Assembly: GCA_029721515.1 (NCBI GenBank)
Contig: CM056550.1
Span: forward strand, 19,591,119-19,655,118
From: Synanceia verrucosa
Lineage: Eukaryota; Chordata; Actinopteri; Perciformes; Synanceiidae
DNA: 64,000 bases
Reading direction: 5' to 3'
Position 1 is the stretch's first letter. Every line of letters begins with the position of its first letter. A program made the translations under genes and the position numbers. Under the pieces are notes generated by a model that was given only the letters and a program-made list of their open reading frames with translations, was not told where the DNA came from and ran no database searches. Shown piece by piece: positions 1 through 10,746 of the stretch.

Positions 1-480
1 TTATTGTCATTATATTATCATTACTGGACAGTGTGCAGTCTGCGAGATTAAATCTGCAAAAACACTTTAAACTAATAAAATATAATAAGTACGATCAAGT
101 GTTAAAATGACCTAAAATCATGATTAAAAATTGTATTTGATTAATGTTATTAATAAAAAGAACGTCTACACTTTGCTATCAATATTATCCCATAATTTGA
201 AATATCGAATAAAAATAAAGTTATTATATAATTAATACTTTTGTTTTAACAATTTAATATGTTTTCAATATGGTGATATTTTAGCTTCACTGTGATATGC
301 ATGCTTCTGCTATTATTGTTGTTTCCTTTATGTCTATCTGTGTTTATGCTTTAATAATTAATTGTCTATGTGGTTTTATTGTGTTAAAACTCATCTTTAC
401 ACGCTGTATTGTCTTATTGTGGGAGATTTTTTTTCTCCATATGGACGCTAATTAGAATCCGAAATTAGTGTGACTTTATG
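1..480. other. AT-rich upstream region, no gene seen
   Basis: This stretch is strongly AT-rich and has no open frame with splice sites or recognisable similarity. It is 5' flank of the interferon gene that begins at 660. I see no RNA gene or coherent repeat in it. Confidence 0.5.
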
Positions 481-521
481 TCTGCTGAGGTTGACTTTGA
501 CCGCTGAGCAGCAGGTGTCAG

Positions 522-532
522 GAAAATGAAAG
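522..532 (+). promoter_or_regulatory. ISRE / IRF-binding element of the interferon promoter
   Basis: The bases GAAAATGAAAG fit the GAAANNGAAA core bound by interferon regulatory factors. It lies 128 bases upstream of the interferon start codon. An AT-rich TATA-like stretch (AATAAATGA, from about 546) follows about 14 bases downstream, which is a reasonable core promoter arrangement. Type I interferon genes are induced by IRF3/IRF7 through such sites. The assignment rests on the motif and its position. Confidence 0.6.
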
Positions 533-659
533 GTGCGTCCTGCAGAATAAATGAGGTGCTGCAGCTCTGCTCCAACACAACAACAACAACAACAACAACT
601 GCTTGACAGGACAAATCAGTGTGTGATCCACTCAAAGACAATCAGCAGCCTCTGTCAAA

Positions 660-1569
660 ATGCTCAGCAGGATCTTGTTGCTGTGTTTGTCTCTCAGTGT
701 GTTCAGTTCAGGCTCCTCTCTGAGCTGCAGATGGATGGATCATAAATTCAGACAGCACAGTGAAAAAGCTCTGGATCTCATAGAAACCATGGTGAGTGGA
801 CTTCTTCAAAGTCACTGAGTGTGTTCACTGCCTGTTTACTTCATGATGTGTGTGTGTGATGCAGGCTAATAACTCCACTAACAGCACTGAGGATGCTGAA
901 GTGGACTTCCCTAATGATCTGTACAGCCAGGCGTCCAAAGCTTCAGTGAGTCCTCCTCATCCTTTGTCATGAGCGTCCACAGAGTCACCGGTGTGTTCCT
1001 GTTGTCATCTGACTGATCTGCTCCTTCCAGGCCGAGGACAAACTGCACTTCACAGTTCAGATTCTGGAGGAGATGGTGTCCCTGTTTGAGGAGGAGCACA
1101 GCGCTGCATCATGGGAGGAGAGCACAGTGGATCACCTCCTCATTGTTGTGACCCAGCAGGCTGACGGCCTTCACTCCTGTGTGAGTCTCAGTGTGGACCA
1201 GCACTTGTTCTTGGACTGGTTTCTGCTCCACTGACTCCTGTTGACTGAAAGGATCAACTGACTGACTGATGCTGTTTTCTGATGAGTTTAGGTTGGTAGC
1301 CACGGCAACAAGAAGAAGAACAAGAAGCTGCGCATGTATTTCAAGAGACTTTCAAATATCCTGAAGCGAATGGTAAGCCTGCCAACCAATCAATCAGTCT
1401 ATCAATCAATCTATCAGTCTATCAATCAATCAGTCATGTTGTAATGATGGTGCTGGTGTTGTTGTGTCTGCAGGGCCACAGTGCTGAAGCCTGGGAGCTG
1501 ATCAGGAGGGAAGTGGAAACCCACCTGATGAGAGCAGACCAGCTGGCTTCATCTCTACTCACCAACTAA
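660..1569 (+). CDS. Type I interferon, two-cysteine (group I) teleost form, 5 exons
   Basis: Secreted antiviral cytokine that acts through a class II cytokine receptor and JAK-STAT signalling. Coding exons are 660-791, 865-945, 1031-1180, 1292-1372 and 1474-1569. All four introns are GT-AG and phase 0, and together they give 179 residues. The five-exon, four-intron layout is that of fish interferons; mammalian type I genes are intronless. Residues 1-22 form a hydrophobic signal peptide (MLSRILLLCLSLSVFSSGSS). The mature chain has only two cysteines, near residues 23 and 121, as in group I (IFNa/d/e/h-like). NNS and NST sequons lie near residues 45-50. The last exon (residues GHSAEAWELIRREVETHLMR) is the receptor-facing helix F region of the family. 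An ISRE lies upstream and AU-rich elements lie downstream. The subgroup (d or h) cannot be settled by eye. The gene is tail to tail with cd79b. Confidence 0.93.
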
Positions 1570-1584
1570 AATCTGACAGATTAT

Positions 1585-1730
1585 ATTATCTATTTATTTA
1601 ATGTATTGGATTATTATTATAATGTATTTATTAATCGGTTGATATTTCACTCAACCCGCATCTTTATAAATTAATTTTGTCATAACATTATTTATTTAGA
1701 GTTATTATTTTACTCCTTGTAAATGTCAGT
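1585..1730 (+). promoter_or_regulatory. AU-rich 3'UTR of the interferon gene
   Basis: Directly after the stop codon there are repeated ATTTA pentamers, some overlapping as TATTTATTTA, in an almost pure AT context. Such elements recruit decay factors and shorten the life of cytokine mRNAs. The reading as an mRNA-instability region is inference from motif density and gene class. Confidence 0.55.
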
Positions 1731-1915
1731 AAAAAATAAGACTTTCTCCAGCAAATGGAAAACATGTTTATTGTTTTTATTATATAATGTATAATGAAAT
1801 GAGAAGCACGGCTTCGGTCAGACTCTGATACACACACTGCAACATTTACATGAAGATGTCAAACTGTCAAAAAAATACAAAAAGCACCACAAATGTCACC
1901 AAATGAAATGTCAAC

Positions 1916-2936
1916 CAGGGGCGTCACTGGGTTTTAAGGACGGGGGGCTTAAGCCCCCAGGAGATGCACAGGATGTGAACCAGCAAAAACCAACATGGCA
2001 ACCATCAAAAACCAAGAAGACAACCTACAAAAACCAAGATGGCAACCAACAAAAATCAAGATGACAACCTACAAAAACCAAGATGACAACCAACAAAAAC
2101 TAAGATGGCAACCATCAAAAACCAAGATGGCAAACAACAAAAACCAAGATGGCAACCATCAAAAACCAAGATGACAACCTACAAAAACCAAGATGGCAAC
2201 CATCAAAAACCAAGATGGCAAACAACAAAAACCAAGATGGCAACCATCAAAAACCAAGATGACAACCTACAAAAACTAAGATGGCAACCATCAAAAACCA
2301 AGATGGCAAACAACAAAAACCAAGATGGCAACCATCAAAAACCAAGATGACAACCTACAAAAACCAACATGGCAACCATCAAAAACCAAGATGACAACCA
2401 ACAAAACTAAGATGGCAACCATCAAAAACCAAGATGGCAAACAACAAAAACCAAGATGGCAATCATCAAAAACCAAGATGACAACCTACAAAAACCAAGA
2501 TGGCAACCAACAAAAACCAAGATGGCAACCGTCAAAAAACAACATGGCAACCAACAAAAACTAAGATGGCAACCATCAAAAACCAAGATGACAACCATCA
2601 AAAACCAAGATGACAACCATCAAAAAACAACATGGCAACCAACAAAAACTAAGATGGCAACCATCAAAAACCAAGATGACAACCTACAAAAACCAAGATG
2701 ACAACCATCAAAAAACAACATGGCAACCAACAAAAACTAAGATGGCAACCATCAAAAACCAAGATGGCAAACAACAAAAACCAAGATGGCAACCATCAAA
2801 AACCAAGATGGCAACCATCAAAAACAACAAAAACCAAGATGGCAACCATCAAAAACCAAACACAAAATTATTTAGGGGGGCTTAAGAATGTTTTAGGGGG
2901 ATAAAGACCCCTAAAATAGGTCTAATGACGCCACTG
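1916..2936. mobile_element. Non-autonomous DNA transposon with internal minisatellite (copy 1 of a family)
   Basis: The element starts CAGGGGCGTCACTGGG and ends CTAATGACGCCACTG. The ends are imperfect inverted repeats (CAGKGGCGTCA). Subterminal motifs such as GGGGGGCTTAAGCCCCC and GGGGGGCTTAAG flank the core. The same ends and the same GCTTAGCCCCC subterminal motif recur at 8139-9498, so these are two copies of one family. No transposase frame is present. I could not find a convincing target-site duplication. The interior is entirely taken up by a tandem array. Confidence 0.6.
1985..2860. repeat. 22-bp minisatellite (ATGGCAACCATCAAAAACCAAG-type units)
   Basis: About 40 units of 22 bases follow each other without interruption. 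The variants ATGGCAACCATC, ATGGCAAACAAC and ATGACAACCTAC are each followed by AAAAACCAAG. Variants recur in a higher-order pattern, which suggests amplification of blocks of several units. Long open frames here (Lys/Gln/Asn-rich) are products of the repeat and not genes. Confidence 0.9.
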
Positions 2937-3128
2937 ACGTGACGTCAGCTGTTGAGGCTCCTTCCCGCTTCAGTAGACTTCAAATCACATCTAATTAATT
3001 CTCTCCAGTGTTATTAAATAACTTAAAATCAACTGCACATATAACAAACCTTTCAGAATAAGCATGTTGCTGCACATTTACAAACACACTAGTGCTAGAG
3101 GAAAATACCAAACCTTCACTCAGGACTC

Positions 3129-3330
3129 TTAAAGGGATAGTTCAGGTATTTTTTTTCCTGGTAGGAAGCTGAAGCTCTTATTATGCCTTCTTCAAAGCCA
3201 AAGTAAAATTACTGTTTTTATCAAAGGAGTCTGGTGGCTTTTTGAAAAGAGCATAGAAGCAACTTCAATAGGCAATACACTGACCTCACATATCCCCTCT
3301 TAAATTAACAAATTCTCCCCTTAGCAATGG
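3129..3330. repeat. Interspersed repeat fragment beginning AAAGGGATAGTTCAGG
   Basis: The opening AAAGGGATAGTTCAGG and the later words AAAGGAGTCTGGTGGCTTTT are familiar from abundant short teleost transposon-derived repeats. The copy is diverged and lies just downstream of the cd79b stop codon, in its presumed 3' region. The family name cannot be assigned without a repeat library. Confidence 0.35.
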
Positions 3331-3387
3331 ATCATTTGTACTTTTTCAATCAAGAACTGGTGAGCAGGTTGTCATGGTGAGGCGGTG

Positions 3388-5922
3388 TCACTCCCATGGG
3401 GCCTCAGCTCCCTCAGCCTCGGCGTACACCGTCAGTTCCTCATACAGACCTCCATCAAACGTCTCAATCGCCAAGCCCTGAGAGACGGAAATAAGACAGT
3501 TTTAAGTCAGTTAAGATGTAGATGTGCGAGTCCCATGAGGCTTTCAGGAACCATCTTTATTTGGCTCTAACTTTCCAGTAAAATGGCATCCTCTCGTTTA
3601 AAGTTCACGCCAGACATTTTCATGGTGGTTAAGAGCTCAGTGGTGCGAGGAGGACGAGTGTGTCTCTATCCATCTATCTACTGAATACTGTACTGTTCGT
3701 ACAGTATTTTCTCAGACTCGTAGTACTTTTACTGTAGTAATGTTAAAGGATCTCACTACTCCTTCCACTGGTCCCTGTGCATGTTTTTGGATGGTGGGAG
3801 GAAGCCAGAGTACCCGGAGACCAACGCAGACATGGGGAGAACATGCAAAGGCCCCGGTTTGGGAATCGAACCCTGTACCCTCGACAGTGCTAACCACTAC
3901 ACCACCTTTGATGAAAACAAATAGTATATCAATAAGGCACTCCAACAAACCTCATAGATGTGATCAGTTTCAGGCTCCTCGTAGATGGTGTCCTTCTGTT
4001 TCATCTGCTGAAAATATAGAATAAATAGAGAACAAATAAATAACAATAGTTATTGATAAATGTGCCGTCAAGTAGTACAAGAAAACTAAAAAGTGTGTTC
4101 AGTATTTATTGCTGTCATCTACTTCTGGGACTTCTGTAACTTCATACATGGAACTAAATTAGCTGTTAGCTTTCAGCTTGAGCAGCTCTGCTAGTTTAAG
4201 TCATGCAAACTAGAGACCATCACACCATCTGTCTATCTATAGATCTATCGATCTATCTCCACATTAACTGACTAGATATTATATCAGAGATATTTTTAAC
4301 AGATTAATGAACAGAATCGCTTATATTTTCACTTGTTGTAGATGTCAGTTTTATTCTAAAACGATTAAGTTCCTTGATAAAGAAGTGTTTTGATCATGTC
4401 GTTGCTCACCAGTTGTCTTTTGCGTAGCAGCACAGCAGCGATGCACCCGGCTAACACCAGGGCCTGCAGGATGATGAGGCCATCCTTCATCTTGGTCCTG
4501 TACAGCGCCTTGTCATAGTCAAGGGGTCCTGAGAGAGGAGAGACGTGAAGTGGTACGAGCCTCCTGAAGTCATCATTGACATGTGCAGCTGTACTTACTG
4601 GCAACTTGAAGAGCAGTCCCAGGCCCCCATGTTTTGTTGTTTAACTTGCAGAAATAGACTCCGCTGTCGTCTAGACGCACATCGTGGATTAAGAGGATGG
4701 TGTTCGTACGGCTGTGGTGAAATGCAAACCTTTTCCCTGCCACTAGCTCACGGCTGCTTCGATGTTCCCCGTCGTACTTATCGGTCTTGTACCACTGCAC
4801 CGTGGCTGCCGGCTGTTTGTCAGAGGACAGACAGTAAATGCCCACGTTGTATCTGGTTTTCACACCGTAGAACCGGGGCTTCTGGGTGATCATGACGGTT
4901 TCTAGGGCCACTGCGAGGGACACCGTGACACAGTTACAGCAGCAGTTACTCTTAATGACAAACATGTATGCAGATGATTTGGCTTTATTTGTCCCAGCAG
5001 TGCTGGTCTTCAGTACAATCACATCTTTTAATATACAGTTTACAATAGAGTGGTGGGGATGTTTCATTCTGTTATCAAGGCTGCAAGTGGTATTTTTTTT
5101 ATGTTATTGGTGTGTGGATATTTTTCTTAATTAACTGACTAATCATTTAGTCAAAGGAACTCAAAGGAAATGCAAAAAAGTGCTTAAAAAACTCAAGATA
5201 CAAACTTTTAAAAAAGACATAAAAAACAGAAAAACATGCTAAATATTACATCCTAGAACCTGCAACCTAAGAATCATTGTTTTTCTTTCTTGATAAGTCA
5301 ATATTTTTCAGCTGCTGCAAGACAGTGAAAATTGCAGACAGTGAAAATGACTTTTTTATATGAATGTATATGCACAAGATAGAAAATAAAACATAAAGTT
5401 TATGTTTATTAAGTTCATGCCTTGGTTAATCCAAGTCTATTTAGTCTGTATGTTGGAATTAATCGTTTGTTTTTAATGGCTACTCTGAATATTTTGAATT
5501 GTTTATCTCCCTCTAGAAATGGACTACAGGTGTGAAATAAAGCAGCAGATAGACATCTTGGTCTAAACAAACTGCACTATATTAAATGAGCAGTCTTTGC
5601 CTCAGAAGACAACTTCCTCTTTCCCCCCAGATGGCCAGGAAGTAATGGTGCTGTGGAGTCAAAAATAACATGCAAAACTCCTGCATGCATTATGATTAAA
5701 AAGTCAAAAGAAGCACAATTAAATAACTACGTAAAGTATAATGAAATGTTTAAAGTCAACACGACTCAGCGGTTCACATGTACTAGTATTTAGCACCATG
5801 ACTGTAGTAGTTGTTTTCATTTTTTTCAGTCATTTTTTAAATGTATCATGTTGGGAGAGATTAGAGTTACCTGAGATACTGATCAAAGTGAGTCCACAGC
5901 ATCCAGCCAGCAGCCAGCCCAT
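3388..5922 (-). CDS. cd79b: CD79b, B-cell receptor signalling chain (Ig-beta), 5 exons
   Basis: Transmembrane partner of CD79a that carries surface immunoglobulin signals into B cells. Coding exons on the minus strand are 5871-5922 (leader, MGWLLAGCCGLTLISI), 4599-4910 (Ig V-like domain), 4410-4528 (stalk and membrane segment), 3951-4007 and 3388-3477 (cytoplasmic tail), 209 residues in all. The Ig exon shows the core cysteines in GIYCLSS and SGVYFCKLNN and the WYK tryptophan. The third exon reads PLDYDKALYR, then a hydrophobic span, then RKRQL. The tail contains the ITAM: DHIYEGL followed by LYEELTVY, split by an intron as usual in CD79 genes. The stop lies at 3388-3390. The neighbouring scn4a matches the CD79B-SCN4A order of human 17q. 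The ITAM spacing is slightly longer than in mammals. Confidence 0.93.
3740..3905. repeat. Common teleost interspersed repeat fragment
   Basis: The stretch contains the words CATGTTTTTGGATGGTGGGA, GTACCCGGAGACC, GGGGAGAACATGCAAA and GGGAATCGAACCC. These are the signature of a very widespread fish repeat whose last part resembles a tRNA B box. It sits in the last intron of cd79b. Similar open frames on either strand here are repeat shadows. Confidence 0.6.
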
Positions 5923-7060
5923 GATGACATGCAGGAGGAGGAAAAAAGGTGAGGAAATATGTAGGATGCTGATGTCCACACGCTCGTTCGTCCAGATGTC
6001 TCTGCAGACATGAAAGTGTTGTGAACGAGGAGAAGAAGTGTCTGCAGAGGTGGGTGGGCTGTCTGTCATCACACAGTGAGGAGAGAGAACTGAACAGCCC
6101 ACTCTTTTACCGTTAAATAACTTCGTTCACACCTTCCATTTTTAGAGACGAGTGGAACCACATGAACCTGAACATTTTGAAATATGCAACAACAAATATT
6201 CATGTTTTATCTGTCTGACATTTACTCCAATACAACACCAGAGTTTCAGGATCAAAACCACAACAACGCTGCTTATTTTTCTGATATTTAACACAAAGGA
6301 CTTTGTTTTAATTAACGGGACAGTAAAATAAAATTTGATGGTTTCTGATGGTGTGGATTAAATCACACTCTCCAACGCTATATAATAAATAACAATAATA
6401 ATACATTTCATTTCTAAATATGTTTAATGCACATAAAAACACTTAATACAACAACTTGAAACAGCCAGAAACCCGATTATTCATGTGTTAAAAGCAATTT
6501 GTTTTCATGAGTTTTTTGAACGTTGGTAAGTCAGAGAGACACGGTAACCATGGTAACACTTTTGGCCTCGATCAGTAGGTCTTCCATACCATAATAACAC
6601 TGCTTTAAGGGGTCAGGCAACAGTTTATACTCTGTGGCTCATAATATCCAAATTTACTTTAATGCCAAATTCTAACGTTTGAATATTCTGAACAATGATC
6701 ATTGCCACTTGGATTATTATACTACACTATTATATTATTCAAATTGTAATATTATACTTTGTATGGGTTATTTTAGGGACAATATATCCAAAAACAGTAG
6801 CTATCATGAGAACAGTAAATGCCAACTGAGCTGCTCACATAGCTGAGGACTGTTTTCTGATGTTTGATCAAATATAAAAATACTTATAATAAGAGCTATA
6901 GTTATTGATGCTTGCTGGACACGACCTGATGAAAACGTGCAGAACTGAGAGCTTCAGCACATCCCTCACTCCCTCAGCGCTGGTCAAATAAAGCGTGCAA
7001 CCACAAAAATATGCAAATAAATAAATTGTTTCTTGTAAGAGGCAGTGTTCATTTTTGTCT
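5923..7060. other. Upstream region of cd79b, no further gene
   Basis: This holds the 5' leader and promoter side of cd79b (transcribed leftward from near 5922-6100) and then unremarkable AT-rich DNA. I see no exon with paired splice sites and no RNA gene. Confidence 0.45.
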
Positions 7061-7064
7061 GCTG

Positions 7065-7066
<2 letters not shown>

Positions 7067-7119
<53 letters not shown>
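7067..7119. repeat. (AT)n microsatellite
   Basis: An uninterrupted run of AT dinucleotides of about 26 units. Frames rich in Tyr-Ile on both strands arise from it and are not genes. Confidence 0.95.
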
Positions 7120-7122
<3 letters not shown>

Positions 7123-8138
7123 CGTGTTGCAATGCAGTGGTGAAATGAGCAATTCTGTTTGAGAGGCAAGATGTCAGCACTGGAGATGAAGTGATGGTAG
7201 TGATAGTTACAGAGCTCTATTTTTCAGTTCACTACTAAGTTTGGAAATAAAATGTGACAGAATTGGTAGGAGGGCTGCACAATTTAGATTTATTGATTGT
7301 CGCTGAGATGTCAACTGGTGCCATAAACATATCACAAAACAGTTTTATTTTTTGCTGAGAGATTTTATGGGTTAGTTAAGAGTACTGAATTGAAAACTAC
7401 ACTTGAATATCTGTTTATTTATCTCAATAATGCCTGTTTAACTCATATTCAGCAGCCCAAACGTGACTTTATCAGATGTCAGCGTGGCCTGTTGACCGTC
7501 AAACCACCAGAGGGCCTCAGTGCAGCACAAATAGTGACAACATGAACTCACGGCCTACTTTTCTCTACAATTAGTATTTAATTCTCACAATAGTTACAAT
7601 TTTTACAATAACAAAATGATATAAATGTACAATACAGAAAGAAGAAAGAGGAAAAAAGTATATACAGGCAACTCTGACAGTGGGTGTACCAGTTAAAGCT
7701 CTCCCTCCATTAGAAATGTAAACAACAGGAGGACACGGTGTTGTGAATTAGACTTTACCATCAGAGGAGGCTACAGCGAAGAGAGGACGGCTGCAGGTCA
7801 CATTACTGAACGACTGCCATGCTGAGGCAGCAGGATAAGACAAAGAGAGGAAACGACAAGAGAAGAGACAGCCGTCTATAGCCTACTGTAAAAAAAAACA
7901 AACTAGAAAACTGTAAAAGTGCTCATGTTGTTCGTGTGTGTGTATATATATTCAGAGTAAGACGTTTTAAATTCAGTTAAGACTTACACAACAACGAGAG
8001 AAGCTACATGAGGACAGACTTGAGATGACTATAGATCCACTGTGCATTAAATTCAACATGTAAATAGGTGATTATTTACACACTGGAAATCTTAAAATTC
8101 AGATAAGTATTTACACTCTTTCATATTTTCAGATTCAT
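7120..8138. other. Noncoding spacer between the AT repeat and the second transposon copy
   Basis: No recognisable gene, RNA or repeat family. Base composition is ordinary for the window. Confidence 0.4.
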
Positions 8139-8195
8139 CAGGGGCGTCACCAGGTTTCAAAATCGGGGTGGCTTAGCCCCCAGGTGAGACTAATT

Positions 8196-8736
8196 GGATA
8201 CATATATTTATATATATATGTATATATATATACATATATATACACGTATGTATATATATATATACTGTATGTGTATATATATACGTATATATATATATAT
8301 TGTATATATATATACGTGTATATACACGTATATATATATATATATATATATATATACGTGTATATACTGTATATATATATATACACGTATATATATATAT
8401 ACGTGTATATACACGTATATATATATATATATATATGTATATACACGTATATATATATATATATATACGTGTATATACATAATATATATATATATATATG
8501 TATATATACGTATATATATATATATACGTGTATATACATATATATATATATATATATAATGTATATATACATATATATATATATACAGTATATATACACG
8601 TATATATATATATACGTGTATATATACGTATATATATATATTACATTATTATATACACGTATATATATACGTGTATATATACTAATGTAGTATATACACG
8701 TATATATATACGTGTATATACTACATATATATATAC

Positions 8737-8778
<42 letters not shown>

Positions 8779-8880
8779 TATACACGTGTATATATATATA
8801 TATATATACACGTGTATATATATACACGTGTATATATATACACGTGTATACACGTGTATATATATACACGTGTATACACG

Positions 8881-8914
<34 letters not shown>

Positions 8915-8917
8915 TAG
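8196..8917. repeat. Palindromic TATATA/CACGTG satellite block
   Basis: About 720 bases consist almost only of alternating purine-pyrimidine TATATA runs punctuated by ACGT, CACGTG and TACGTA. Almost every position lies within a self-complementary word, so open frames occur on both strands and in all phases (Tyr-Ile-Tyr). None is a gene. Confidence 0.9.
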
Positions 8918-8964
8918 TGGCATGCAAAGACTTTTTGAGGGAAGGAACAAAAACAGAAAAGGGC

Positions 8965-9297
8965 ATGTTTTTGCCTCCACAGAGGGCAATTTAGTGTACG
9001 TTTTTGCCTCCAAAGAGGACACTTAAGCGCACGTTTTTGCCTCCAAACAGGGCACTTTACTGCATGTTTTTGCCTCCCAAAAGGGGACTTAAGCGCACGT
9101 TTGTGCCTCCCAAGAGCGGACTTTAGCACACATTTTTGCCTCCAAAGAGGGCACTTTAGAGCACATTTTTGCTTCCTAAGAGGGCACTTTAGCGTACGTA
9201 TTTGCTGCCAAAGAAGACACCTTAGCACGTTTTTGCCGTCACAGAGGGCACTTAAGTGCACGCTTTTGCCTCCATAGAGGGCATTTAGCACACGCCC
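8965..9297. repeat. 33-bp tandem repeat (GCCTCCAAAGAGGGCACTTTA-like units)
   Basis: About ten diverged units of roughly 33 bases, each containing TTTTTGCCTCC, then AAAGAGGGCAC, then TTTAGCGCACG. Because 33 is a multiple of three, a repetitive Lys-Cys-Pro-Leu-Trp frame stays open on the minus strand. That frame is a repeat artefact. Confidence 0.85.
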
Positions 9298-9498
9298 CCC
9301 CCCCCGACCGTAAGAATTATTATGAATAATGTAAGGTTATATGATTATTTATTTAAACTCATATTCTAGCGACTTTATATTGAATTTGTCTACGTTTTAT
9401 TTTTCGTAAAATAAATAAACACCATTTTTTTTAGGAAGCTTGAAAATATTTTATAGGGGCTTCAGCCCCCCCACAAAATAGGCCTAATGACGCCACTG

Positions 9499-10746
9499 TT
9501 TCTGATCAAGACATACTTGATGAGGAAACACTTGAGTTGCTAGTACTCCTATTATTGCAAGAGTTCTTGTTATGACGTAGACAGATATAGTGATGAATGA
9601 ATGAATGAAAACAGCAATGTGTTTCCATGTAAACAACATTACAAGTTTACAGTCACAGCCTTTAAATCAAAAACAGGAAACAAGAGACTGCTTGCTTTCA
9701 GTTCTGACATCTGAGGGGACTAATAAAAAAACATCTTTAAGACATGCAAATATCAGTGATGAAATCAACAAACAGGAAGGTCTGTCAGTGTTACACAGTC
9801 AACTGATCTAACGTGACCTGGAAGGGATAGAAATAGTGCAATATAAACACGTTGTCTGCATTAGCTGTGTTTTTAGATAAAAAAATAAAGAAGATGGGAT
9901 AAATGTGTTAAAGATGAAGCCTTATTATGTACAACATTAACTCATGGAAATTAATTTAGTGTCTGATTAAAAGAATGATATTTCACACTGATTCCACATA
10001 AAAGTGACTCGATTTTGCTCCGTTTAAACTCAGGATAAACTCATGAAATAGTCGTGTGCACACCAGTTAAATTTTCTAATATTGCTCTGCATTGTGCTGC
10101 ATTCATGTCTTATCTTGTCACTTGTAAATGTAAATGCTGTATGACATAAACACAGCATTATTCAGATTTTCCTGTGTGTCGTTCAAGTTACTCTTTGGTT
10201 GGAAACTGGGGCACATGTTTTCGGTTTATAATAAGTTTCTAATAGTTCAGCTTTTCTAGTCATTGAATAAATACTAAAGTACATTTAGGATTTTTAAGAC
10301 ATGCAGGATGCTCTATCCTGCAACTTCAAGACTGATTTGTCAGTGCAAGTGTTGGAGCTGAAAAGCTGGTGTACTTTAAAATGCTGAGAAATCTTCTAAA
10401 TGTGCACTTAATTTGAAAATATCATTGAAATTAAACAATGCATCCCCAGAGTAAAAAATAATTACAGACACAGAACAGTGGTTTATACACCGGGACTTAA
10501 TTGAGTATTTTAGCATATTAATATTAGTCTTTAAAGTCAAATTAATTCTCTAATGTTTATTTGTGGTTAGCATTAACAGCATTTGTATTTGCTGATGACT
10601 AAAACCACTTACTCCAGCTCCACCTGGTTGAGTTTAATTATCAAGAACGCAGTTTCAAGCACTGTGTAACCTCTTCGTCTAACATGGCTAACGCTACTTC
10701 TTTGACTGGTGAAAAACAACAGGAGGACATGACTGCCTGCTGTCTG
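9499..10746. other. 3' flank of scn4a, AT-rich, no other gene
   Basis: This lies downstream of the scn4a stop codon (scn4a is transcribed leftward) and should hold its 3'UTR. Several TTTATT words, which read AATAAA on the minus strand, are present, so the polyadenylation site cannot be fixed by eye. No exon or RNA gene is seen. Confidence 0.4.

Larger units (their letters stand above)
8139..9498. mobile_element. Non-autonomous DNA transposon with internal arrays (copy 2 of the 1916-2936 family)
   Basis: The left end is CAGGGGCGTCACCAGG and the right end is CCTAATGACGCCACTG, matching copy 1. Subterminal GGCTTAGCCCCCAGGTGAG and GGGGCTTCAGCCCCCCCAC also correspond. The interior is different: an AT/ACGTG palindromic block (8196-8917) and then a 33-bp tandem array (about 8965-9297). 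No transposase is encoded. Confidence 0.6.

Noticed and set aside
551..745. Short open frame overlapping the interferon first exon
   Set aside because: It is in a different frame; the interferon frame from 660 has the signal peptide and continues across five exons.
2105..2904. Lys/Gln/Asn-rich open frames
   Set aside because: They are products of the 22-bp minisatellite and occur in several frames and on both strands.
8147..9291. Long open frames rich in Tyr-Ile and Lys-Cys-Pro-Leu-Trp on both strands
   Set aside because: They are translations of the TATATA/CACGTG block and of the 33-bp array (a multiple of three). There is no start context, splice structure or domain.
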